A stretch of DNA of 10,988 bases, taken from JAZDGL01 sp043806975 (GTDB lineage Bacteria; Patescibacteriota; Minisyncoccia; CAYZDR01). Below the pieces are notes generated by a model. The model had not been told where the DNA came from. It did not search any database and saw only the letters and a list, made by a program, of their open reading frames with translations. Shown piece after piece: positions 6,045 to 10,988 of the stretch (position 1 is its first letter; the number at the start of each line of letters is the position of its first letter). The stretch covers positions 1 through 10,988 of the forward strand of contig JAZDGL010000028.1 of NCBI GenBank assembly GCA_043806975.1, in the 5' to 3' direction. The translations under genes were made by a program, and so were the position numbers.

Positions 6045-6111
6045 TTGTCACTCCGACCGAAGTAATTTCTGCTGGCAAAGCAGAAATTACAAGCGGAGGA
6101 GTCTCTTCAAT
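6045..6111 (+). repeat. Family 3 hairpin repeat, TGTCAYYCCGACCGA type (copy E1)
   Basis: It begins TTGTCACTCCGACCGA and ends GCGGAGGAGTCTCTTCAATAT. Between them GTAATTTCTGCT (6062-6073) pairs with AGCAGAAATTAC (6079-6090) around a 5-nt loop, and the outer CTCCG/CGGAG pair extends the structure. Repeats starting TGTCATCCCGACCGA and ending in GGATCTCTTC are, to my knowledge, widespread in CPR-type genomes. This and the following two elements fill the 401-bp gene-free stretch between 5943 and 6343, where no coding potential is seen. Confidence 0.7.
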
Positions 6112-6146
6112 ATTTTTTTGCAAAAAACTTAAAATCTTGTATATAT

Positions 6147-6239
6147 TATAGCTCCCGCAAAACAAATTTATTTTAAAATCCCTCCCAACCTCCCTTTCCA
6201 AAGGGAGAAAATATCGGAATTTGTTTTACGGGAACTATA
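6147..6239. repeat. Inverted-repeat element, family 1, 93-bp copy (C)
   Basis: Terminal inverted repeats of 22 bp with two mismatches: the left begins TATAGCTCCCGC and the right ends CGGGAACTATA, both containing the AAAACAAATT core. The centre has CTCCCTTtccAAAGGGAG, a hairpin-forming core. It shares 21-nt and 28-nt identical runs with the copy at 1466-1589 and equals in length the inverted copy at 3517-3609. No open reading frame fits inside, so any movement would need an enzyme supplied elsewhere. Confidence 0.8.
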
Positions 6240-6245
6240 TTATTT

Positions 6246-6304
6246 TAGAGATCCCTCCACTCGCCTTCGCCTGAATACAGGCGAAGCTCGGTCGGGATGA
6301 CATA
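6246..6304 (-). repeat. Family 3 hairpin repeat, inverted copy (E2)
   Basis: Read on the minus strand it begins TGTCATCCCGACCGA and ends TGGAGGGATCTCT, the same frame as the copy at 6045-6111 but in opposite orientation. The variable central hairpin differs completely: CTTCGCCTG (6265-6273) pairs with CAGGCGAAG (6278-6286). The conserved ends with a swapped, still self-complementary centre indicate that the fold, not the central sequence, is what is kept. Confidence 0.7.
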
Positions 6305-6306
6305 TA

Positions 6307-6330
6307 AGGACAGCGAGCAATTACTGTCCT
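6307..6330 (-). terminator. Weak hairpin after the ABC ATPase gene
   Basis: AGGACAG (6307-6313) and CTGTCCT (6324-6330) form a 7-bp stem with a 10-nt loop, beginning 13 nt past the stop of the ATPase gene. The minus-strand tail is TTATATG, not a proper T-run, so termination is uncertain. It abuts the family 3 repeat at 6246-6304. Confidence 0.4.
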
Positions 6331-6343
6331 AATTCAATACCCC

Positions 6344-7306
6344 CTATTTTTTAAACAGCCCTTCAATAATGTCTTCCAGTGGAGTTGAGATCATATCAAT
6401 GTCAATAATGTTAGTGTATTTTGAAGTAATTTCAGAAATCAAGCGCGGCATCAGCGCTTTTTCTGTTTTAAAAATGACTGAATCTTTGGTTCTCTTGTCA
6501 ATTTTCGCGTAATCAATCCAGCTAAATTCACCGGGCTCTTCATCAAAATAAAACTTTACAAATTTTTCTTGATTATGCTGCTGCATCAATTTTTCCAAAT
6601 AGTTATCGTAAATTTTTTTGCCTTTATTTATAACAATCACTCTTTCGCAAACCGTTTCAATATCATCCATATCGTGGCTAGTAAGAATAAACGAAATACC
6701 AGAATTTTTTTGCAAATCTTTCAAAAAATTGCGGATGTTTTTCTTGGAAGTTATATCAAGCCCTATTGTCGGCTCGTCTAAAAACAACAATTTTGGATCA
6801 TGCAAAATCGCGCCGATCAGCTCCATTTTCATCCGCTCCCCCAAGGAAAGTTTTCTTACCTGCGTATCAAGCAGCCGCTCCACATCAAGAATTCCGCACA
6901 GCTCTTTTAAGCGGCTTTGATACCTTTTTTCTTTAATTTCATAAATCTTTTTAAACAGCCAAAAGCTTTGCCTTGCGGTTAAATCCCAATTCAAACCCGT
7001 CTTATTACCCATCACTAGACCAATCTGTTTTAGATATTCCCTTTTCCGCTCAAACGGACGAAATCCTAAAATGCTTATTTTCCCTTCTGTTGGATAAATT
7101 AACCCTGTAAGCATTTTTATTGTAGTCGTTTTTCCGGCTCCATTCGGTCCCAAAAACGCCAGCGCCTCGCCTTTTTCAACTTGAAAAGAAATATCGCTAA
7201 CAGCATCTACAAATTTATATTTCGGATTAAAAAGCCCCGTAATAATGTTTTTATTCGCGCGAATTTTAAATTGTTTTGATAAGTTTTTTACTTGTATGAT
7301 TGGCAT
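6344..7306 (-). CDS. ABC-2 exporter ATP-binding protein (COG4586-type)
   Basis: 320 aa. It powers an exporter formed with the two permeases encoded upstream. Walker A GPNGAGKT is at 53-60, the signature LSLGERMK at 153-160, Walker B LLFLDEPT at 173-180, and the switch histidine H211 in TSHDMDD. The stretch MGNKTGLNWDL (99-109) matches the characteristic GQRxQLWWDL region of COG4586 ATPases, but the Q-loop glutamine is Asn here (101). The N-terminus carries the family insert before the core (about 17-35, NPKYKFVDAV). Residues 240-320 are a C-terminal extension of the sort that often modulates such ATPases. The nearest ribosome-site-like GGGGAGGT is 19 nt before the ATG and lies in a repeat, too far for normal use. 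Substrate is unknown; some relatives in cyanobacteria are, as I recall, linked to methyl viologen export. Confidence 0.93.
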   Translation of the reverse strand: MPIIQVKNLSKQFKIRANKNIITGLFNPKYKFVDAVSDISFQVEKGEALAFLGPNGAGKTTTIKMLTGLIYPTEGKISILGFRPFERKREYLKQIGLVMGNKTGLNWDLTARQSFWLFKKIYEIKEKRYQSRLKELCGILDVERLLDTQVRKLSLGERMKMELIGAILHDPKLLFLDEPTIGLDITSKKNIRNFLKDLQKNSGISFILTSHDMDDIETVCERVIVINKGKKIYDNYLEKLMQQHNQEKFVKFYFDEEPGEFSWIDYAKIDKRTKDSVIFKTEKALMPRLISEITSKYTNIIDIDMISTPLEDIIEGLFKK

Positions 7307-7325
7307 AAGTTTAAATTATTTTTTT

Positions 7326-7420
7326 ACCTCCCCTAACCCCTCCTTGTTAAGGAGGGAAGATTGAGGAGCGTTTTTTTATGATTCTCTCCCCCTTTATAAG
7401 GGGGAGTTGGAGGGGGTGTT
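7326..7420. repeat. C/G-rich double-hairpin repeat inside the ABC operon (D)
   Basis: It fills most of the 117-nt gap between permease and ATPase genes. There are two hairpins: CCCTCCTT/AAGGAGGG (7338-7345, 7349-7356) and CTCCCCCTT/AAGGGGGAG (7386-7394, 7398-7406). Its outer ends are also roughly inverted (ACCTCCCCTAACCCCTCC against the complement of GAGTTGGAGGGGGTG), so a longer fold is possible. The CCTCC/GGAGG core resembles the centres of the family 1 elements. It carries GGAGG runs that look like ribosome sites but lie away from the ATPase ATG. Confidence 0.65.
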
Positions 7421-7423
7421 TTT

Positions 7424-8239
7424 TTAAGACGACGCCGAAGTATAATTTTTAAGCGCCAAATTCCAAAAAAACATTTTCAAAGCTAAAAAAACCGCCGTAA
7501 CGACCAAAACCAGTAAAAACATCTTCACCCCATCGGATTTATTCAATATAACAGAAACTGCAAGCTGCCCCACTAATACAGTCGGAATCAAGGTTGAAAA
7601 AATCCATTTTAACGGTTTTTCAAATCCTTCAAAAGGAATATCCGTCGTATTTATAAGCGATTGCGCAATTCCAGAAATTTGTTTTGATTCGCCATACCAA
7701 AAAACAGGAAGAATAAACAAAAATTCAAAACAATGCCAGATTATCTGCCCTAAAATAAAAATAACAATTCCAAAAAATATGCTTCTACAATTTACCGAAA
7801 GATCTTTCCACTTAATAATTAAAGACAAAATAAATATACACGGAAGACCGTCGCGAATCAAACCAATTATCCGAATTTCCTTAAAAGAAACATACCAATT
7901 GGCGGGAAGCGGCTTTGTTAAAACAAAATCCAAACTGCCGCCGCGAACCCCTTCATACATAGAAATTAAATTCTGCCTGCTCCAAAGCCATTGGATATAA
8001 AATCCTAACTGGCACATTAAAATCAAAAATAACATTTCATTCCTGCCATATCCAGCAAACATATTTATATTAGAATATAGCACCTCAATAAAAATTAACA
8101 GCGCGAAAGTCCAAAAAACCGTAGAAAATAAATTTCCCCAAGTATTCATAAAATAAGCAACATCCTCCTGATATGTATTCACCGCATTTATCCATAAAAT
8201 GCTAATTCTAATCTTAAAATAATCAAAAAATTTCCTCAT
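7424..8239 (-). CDS. ABC-2 exporter permease (COG3694 / ABC2_membrane_6-type)
   Basis: 271 aa, with about six hydrophobic segments (near 38-57, 68-86, 122-143, 152-181, 211-233 and 239-262), forming one half of the exporter's membrane channel. The motif VRGGSLDFVLTKPLP (98-112), between the second and third segments, is the family's cytoplasmic coupling region, where a GxLDxxLxKP pattern is usual. Its ATG overlaps the stop of the preceding permease gene by 4 nt (ATGA), and GAGGGG about 9 nt upstream, inside that gene, serves as ribosome site. The two permeases are therefore translationally coupled and presumably made in equal amounts. The next gene downstream, the ATPase, is separated by a repeat, unlike the tight joins elsewhere in this operon. 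Confidence 0.88.
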   Translation of the reverse strand: MRKFFDYFKIRISILWINAVNTYQEDVAYFMNTWGNLFSTVFWTFALLIFIEVLYSNINMFAGYGRNEMLFLILMCQLGFYIQWLWSRQNLISMYEGVRGGSLDFVLTKPLPANWYVSFKEIRIIGLIRDGLPCIFILSLIIKWKDLSVNCRSIFFGIVIFILGQIIWHCFEFLFILPVFWYGESKQISGIAQSLINTTDIPFEGFEKPLKWIFSTLIPTVLVGQLAVSVILNKSDGVKMFLLVLVVTAVFLALKMFFWNLALKNYTSASS

Positions 8240-9033
8240 ATTCCAATCCCCTCATATTTTTTAAGCGATTTTTTCCAAAAATAATTTGATGAGAATATTA
8301 AAAATACCGCCCAGAATATCCCAACCGCAAATATCTGAAAAATTTGAGAAAACCCAAGCTGATTTTGCAAAATATATGTTGGGGTAAAAGCCAGCGCGGG
8401 AAAAGGCGTAAACATAAGCATCTTTCTCCAAAATTCAGGAAAATAAACAAGCGGGATTAAAGTTCCGCACAAAACACGATTAAAATTATTGAAAACATTC
8501 TGAATTCCCCCCGCTTCAGGAGAATGAAATGCCAGCAATCCTATATAGATATTGATGCCGATAGAAATCAAAAAAGTTAAAATTAGGAACAAAGCAAAGC
8601 CAATTAAATTTGAAACATTTTTAGGCGGAAGGATAACTAGCCCCGCGATAAGACCCAAAATAGCAAAAAATATCTGCGCGCCGTTTTCTCCTATAAACTC
8701 TGCCAATAAAAACTTTATTTCACTCACTGGCTTTATTAGCACATTATTTATTTCACCATACTTTATTGTTTTTCGAATAACATTTCCAAGCCTTGTGCTC
8801 GTAGAGAATGTAAGATCACGCACAGATTGAGCGACAAGAAAATAAGCTGTAAGCTGCCTAAAATCAAATGATCCCCTATTGCTCTTGGAAATAGCATACC
8901 AAAAAATCGCTAAAAAACCTAGAATAATTATTCTGCTTACGAAAAAAGCCACGATTTCCCATGGATAAGCCAAGATGCGATAAAAATTAAATTTTGCTAC
9001 TTCGTAATAAACTTTTGCCTTATTTGCGCGCAT
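8236..9033 (-). CDS. ABC-2 exporter permease (COG4587-type)
   Basis: 265 aa, with about six hydrophobic segments (near 26-48, 61-75, 108-134, 141-170, 185-200 and 228-250), the second membrane half of the exporter. IKYGEINNVLIKPVS (90-104) is the counterpart of the R-G-x-LD-x-L-x-KP coupling motif in its partner, which marks it as the COG4587 member of the pair. The proline-rich LMFTPFPALAFTPTYIL (206-222) is typical of the region before the last segment. The ribosome site GGAG is 8 nt before the ATG and lies in the last codons of the metallophosphoesterase gene, which ends 2 nt earlier. The two genes are thus likely coupled, and the exporter is transcribed with the phosphoesterase. Confidence 0.88.
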   Translation of the reverse strand: MRANKAKVYYEVAKFNFYRILAYPWEIVAFFVSRIIILGFLAIFWYAISKSNRGSFDFRQLTAYFLVAQSVRDLTFSTSTRLGNVIRKTIKYGEINNVLIKPVSEIKFLLAEFIGENGAQIFFAILGLIAGLVILPPKNVSNLIGFALFLILTFLISIGINIYIGLLAFHSPEAGGIQNVFNNFNRVLCGTLIPLVYFPEFWRKMLMFTPFPALAFTPTYILQNQLGFSQIFQIFAVGIFWAVFLIFSSNYFWKKSLKKYEGIGI

Positions 9034-9035
9034 TT

Positions 9036-9971
9036 TTAAATCTCCAATATATTAATTTCCGGAGGGCAAAGAAATCGCAACGGCAGACCGTCCATTCCAA
9101 CCCCGGAAGTTATAAAAATCTTCATTCCTTTAATTAAATAAAACCCCTTATCAAAACCCCGCTCGCTGGGAATCATAAATTTATAAATAAACGGAACCCG
9201 CATCTGACCGCCGTGAGTATGACCGGAAATAACTAAATCGGGCAAACAGGCAGCCTCTGGAAAATCATAAACAGAATCAGCATTATGAGTTAAAACAATA
9301 GTAAATTCATCTTTTGAAATTTCTTTTAATAAATTGTAATCAGCGTCATTTGTCCAATAATCTTTTATTCCAATTATATTTATTAACCTCCCTTTTATCG
9401 CAATTTTCTCTGATTTATTTTCCAAAACATTCACGCCAAAACTTTCTAGCGCCGCTTTTTCTTTTTCCGAAACATCTTCTTCCCCCTCAATCCCATAATC
9501 GTGGTTTCCCAAAACCGCAAAAACTGGCGCATTGATATTTTTAATTTCCGCCAATTCGCGTTCTATCTTTTCTTTCGCCAAATGATAAACAAAATCCCCC
9601 GGGATTAAAACCAAATCAGGATTTTCTAGATTAATTTTATCCACAACTTCTTTTAAGGATTTTGCGTTTTTAAAAATTCCATAGTGGAGATCAGAAAAAA
9701 TCGCCATCTTAATAGTATTGACCTGACCGCCGCCCTCAAAATCAGAAAAAACCCTCTCTCGCCTCACTTTCAACATCTGCGGTTCTGCAAACCTTGCATA
9801 AATAAAAAACAAGGCAAAAATTATAAAAATTCCCGCGAATATCTTTCCGCGCTTTTTTATCGCTTTTTGATTTTTCGCCTTATTAAATAGCAAAATTACC
9901 GCAACAATCAACATCAGAAAAATCAAATAACTTCCATAGAAAATTAAGTTTAAAAAAATTTCAATAAACAT
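9036..9971 (-). CDS. Membrane-anchored metallophosphoesterase (YkuE/YaeI-like)
   Basis: 311 aa. Two N-terminal hydrophobic segments (about 8-29 and 43-58), separated by a basic loop, anchor a calcineurin-like domain. All metal-binding blocks are present: DLH (94-96), GDF (125-127), GNHD (155-158), THN (228-230) and GHTHGGQ (250-256). The last pair and the C-terminal GVGMDGLPLRFLCPPEI, close to the G-x-G-x-S/D-x-x-P-x-R-x-x-x-P-P-E pattern, place it with the YkuE/YaeI group, whose members act on lipid or envelope-linked phosphoesters. The exact substrate is not readable. With two anchors and a basic loop between them, the catalytic domain probably faces the same side as the N-terminus, but topology is uncertain. 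The gene follows the exonuclease gene by 28 nt; no good ribosome site is seen before the ATG. Confidence 0.9.
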   Translation of the reverse strand: MFIEIFLNLIFYGSYLIFLMLIVAVILLFNKAKNQKAIKKRGKIFAGIFIIFALFFIYARFAEPQMLKVRRERVFSDFEGGGQVNTIKMAIFSDLHYGIFKNAKSLKEVVDKINLENPDLVLIPGDFVYHLAKEKIERELAEIKNINAPVFAVLGNHDYGIEGEEDVSEKEKAALESFGVNVLENKSEKIAIKGRLINIIGIKDYWTNDADYNLLKEISKDEFTIVLTHNADSVYDFPEAACLPDLVISGHTHGGQMRVPFIYKFMIPSERGFDKGFYLIKGMKIFITSGVGMDGLPLRFLCPPEINILEI

Positions 9972-9999
9972 AAATTTACTAAATATAACTTCCGCAAAA

Positions 10000-10758
10000 T
10001 TAAACTTTCAAATAATTTTTCCAAAATTCATATAATTCTTTTGTTGCAATTAAATCGCCAGAATTATACTTTGCGATATCAAGAAATTTCTTTTCCTTAA
10101 AAAGCTTCCCAACATCATCGCCAGTAACTCCGCCGGCTTTTGGACTTTTAATTCCGAATGACCGGCAAGCTAAATGCAAATTGGTTTTTTTTGAAACAGC
10201 CCCATAAAAACTCAGCTGATCCATCAAATCAATGTGCTTGGCGTTCGCCGGCTGCAAATTTAAATATCGGTTTGAAAGAAGATTTTTTGACGGCTTAATT
10301 TGATGAATCGCGCTGCGAATCATCAAAAAAGGAATGTCAAAGCACCTGCCATTAAAACTTATAAACTCTTGGCAAACTAGCGCTAACTGCCAAAATTTTT
10401 CCAACATTTCTTTCTCGCTCATTACTTTAAATTTAAACCCGTCTTCTTCAATTTCGCCAGCATCCTCCCCCGAAGATTGATAATAAACCGCACCTTTAAA
10501 TGCAGCCCCGCTGCTTTCTTCGCTTAAACCCTCGCCATCCGCGTCTAAAACGCCGACTGCCACAATTTCTCCTGTGAATGGAGAAAAACCAGTGCGATTT
10601 TTCACTTGATCCAGCTCATATTGAAAAACCTTGTCGTCTTCGGAAGTTTTTTTGATCCAGCGCGTTAATACTTCCTGAGTGGTCTCGTCCATTTTATCAA
10701 AATCTTCTCCGATGGTTTCAATGTCAAAAACAAGGTTTTTAGATTTTTGATTTTGCAT
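10000..10758 (-). CDS. DnaQ-like 3'-5' exonuclease (PolB exo2-type)
   Basis: 252 aa from the ATG at 10758; a GTG at 10776 is in frame, but family members usually start a few residues before the first motif, as here. The three exonuclease blocks are in order: Exo I FDIET with D12 and E14, Exo II FNGRCFDIPFL with D141, and Exo III YNSGDLIATKELY with Y231 and D235 (YxxxD). D12, E14, D141 and D235 would hold two metal ions. The spacing and the KNLVFDIETIG start resemble the predicted PolB-like exonuclease family PF10108. There is no polymerase domain, so it is a stand-alone enzyme, probably for repair or RNA/DNA trimming. An acidic low-complexity insert lies at about 72-108. It is the first gene of the right-hand minus-strand cluster. 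Its neighbours (phosphoesterase, exporter) give no hint of a shared pathway. Confidence 0.88.
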   Translation of the reverse strand: MQNQKSKNLVFDIETIGEDFDKMDETTQEVLTRWIKKTSEDDKVFQYELDQVKNRTGFSPFTGEIVAVGVLDADGEGLSEESSGAAFKGAVYYQSSGEDAGEIEEDGFKFKVMSEKEMLEKFWQLALVCQEFISFNGRCFDIPFLMIRSAIHQIKPSKNLLSNRYLNLQPANAKHIDLMDQLSFYGAVSKKTNLHLACRSFGIKSPKAGGVTGDDVGKLFKEKKFLDIAKYNSGDLIATKELYEFWKNYLKV

Positions 10759-10783
10759 AAAAATTATATTTGCCACAACACAA

Positions 10784-10811
10784 ATTATATTTTTATTTTA
10801 GCACTAAACCA
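10784..10811 (-). promoter_or_regulatory. Possible promoter for the exonuclease-to-exporter operon
   Basis: On the minus strand TATAAT (10784-10789) lies 16 bp after a weak TGGTTT (10806-10811) and just downstream of the terminator at 10813-10846, where a new transcript would be expected to begin. A second TATAAT (10763-10768) is only 4 nt before the ATG at 10758, which would place the start point inside the coding region. Both could be chance matches in A/T-rich DNA. Confidence 0.35.
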
Positions 10812-10812
10812 T

Positions 10813-10846
10813 AAAATAAAAAAGGACCGCTTTTTACAGCGATCCT
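10813..10846 (-). terminator. Intrinsic terminator of a gene beyond the right edge
   Basis: On the minus strand AGGATCGCT (10838-10846) pairs with AGCGGTCCT (10823-10831) around a 6-nt loop, with one G-U pair, and is followed at once by TTTTTTATTTTA. This is a textbook intrinsic terminator. It implies a minus-strand gene to the right of the window whose transcript ends here, and isolates the exonuclease cluster from it. AAGGAGGAAATTT lies just before the stem but no start codon follows it. Confidence 0.8.
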
Positions 10847-10870
10847 GAAATTTCCTCCTTAAAAAAATAT

Positions 10871-10904
10871 GCTAATGCCAGCCGACAGCTTCGGCGGCGT
10901 TAGC
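10871..10904. repeat. GC-rich hairpin repeat near the right edge
   Basis: GCTAATGCC (10871-10879) pairs with GGCGTTAGC (10896-10904), and GCCGA (10881-10885) with TCGGC (10891-10895), leaving one bulged A and a 5-nt loop: a 14-bp stem with one G-U pair. It resembles the swapped central hairpins of the family 3 repeats in style but lacks their conserved ends. It carries no T-run. Confidence 0.5.
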
Positions 10905-10964
10905 GTTCAGAGGGATTAAAGACCCCAATCTTCCACTGTTAAAAATAGAAGAAGATAATTTATT

Positions 10965-10988
10965 ATATTGAAGAGATTCTCCGCGAAT
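10965..10988 (-). repeat. Family 3 hairpin repeat, partial copy cut by the window end (E3)
   Basis: ATATTGAAGAGATTCTCCGC at the right edge matches the minus-strand reading of the end of the copy at 6045-6111 (GCGGAGGAGTCTCTTCAATAT) with a one-base gap and one substitution. The central hairpin and the TGTCA end would lie beyond the window. Confidence 0.5.

Noticed and set aside
1466..6304. Family 1 and family 3 repeats as a CRISPR array
   Set aside because: Copies are scattered, differ in orientation, have self-complementary ends and no regular spacers, and no cas genes are present.
10825..10860. Minus-strand AAGGAGGAAATTT as a leader peptide start before the terminator (attenuator)
   Set aside because: No ATG, GTG or TTG at a usable distance; only an ATT followed by four codons and a stop. 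The terminator is better explained as the end of a gene to the right.
10869..10919. Small plus-strand ORF starting ATGCTAATG and ending TAA
   Set aside because: It lies over the hairpin at 10871-10904, has no ribosome site, and its codons are just the hairpin arms.

Overview
The window looks like a chromosomal segment of an uncultivated, AT-rich bacterium, most plausibly a Patescibacteria/CPR (Parcubacteria-like) member. That is an inference. It rests on strong A/T bias, A/T-rich codon use, short intergenic gaps seeded with small GC-rich hairpin repeats, a short (87 aa) YbaB, and several small proteins of a type commonly seen in CPR genomes. There are no rRNA, tRNA, CRISPR, transposase or phage genes.

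Left part (1-3715), all genes on the minus strand: an unrecognised 389-aa protein with a coiled-coil-like basic N-terminus and a C-terminal CxxC...HxxC probable zinc site; a small three-helix membrane protein of the DUF5668/LiaI-like kind; then a ybaB-trxB pair (nucleoid-associated protein and thioredoxin reductase). Middle (3716-5239), plus strand: a membrane-anchored glutaredoxin-like protein with CPHC and a cysteine-bearing multi-pass membrane protein with an exported CPVC motif, followed by a small helical protein of unknown role. With TrxB these suggest a thiol/disulfide module reaching from cytoplasm to cell exterior.

Right part (5334-10776), all minus strand. Transcription reads right to left: DnaQ-like exonuclease, membrane-anchored metallophosphoesterase, two ABC-2 permeases and their ATPase (a three-gene exporter of the COG4587/COG3694/COG4586 type). 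A TetR-family regulator follows, with its own near-consensus promoter; it is the obvious candidate to control the exporter, itself, or both.

The least expected content is between genes. At least four families of small inverted-repeat elements occupy the intergenic spaces: a roughly 93-bp element with about 22-bp terminal inverted repeats (two full copies and one longer diverged copy); a TGTCAYYCCGACCGA-type hairpin repeat (two copies in opposite orientation flanking one of the 93-bp elements, plus a partial copy at the right edge); a TTGTAGGGGCA-ended palindrome (two versions); and a C/G-rich double hairpin inside the ABC operon. They probably shape transcript ends and leaders. No clear new defence or biosynthetic system is visible; the exported redox pair and the repeat families are the most interesting points.
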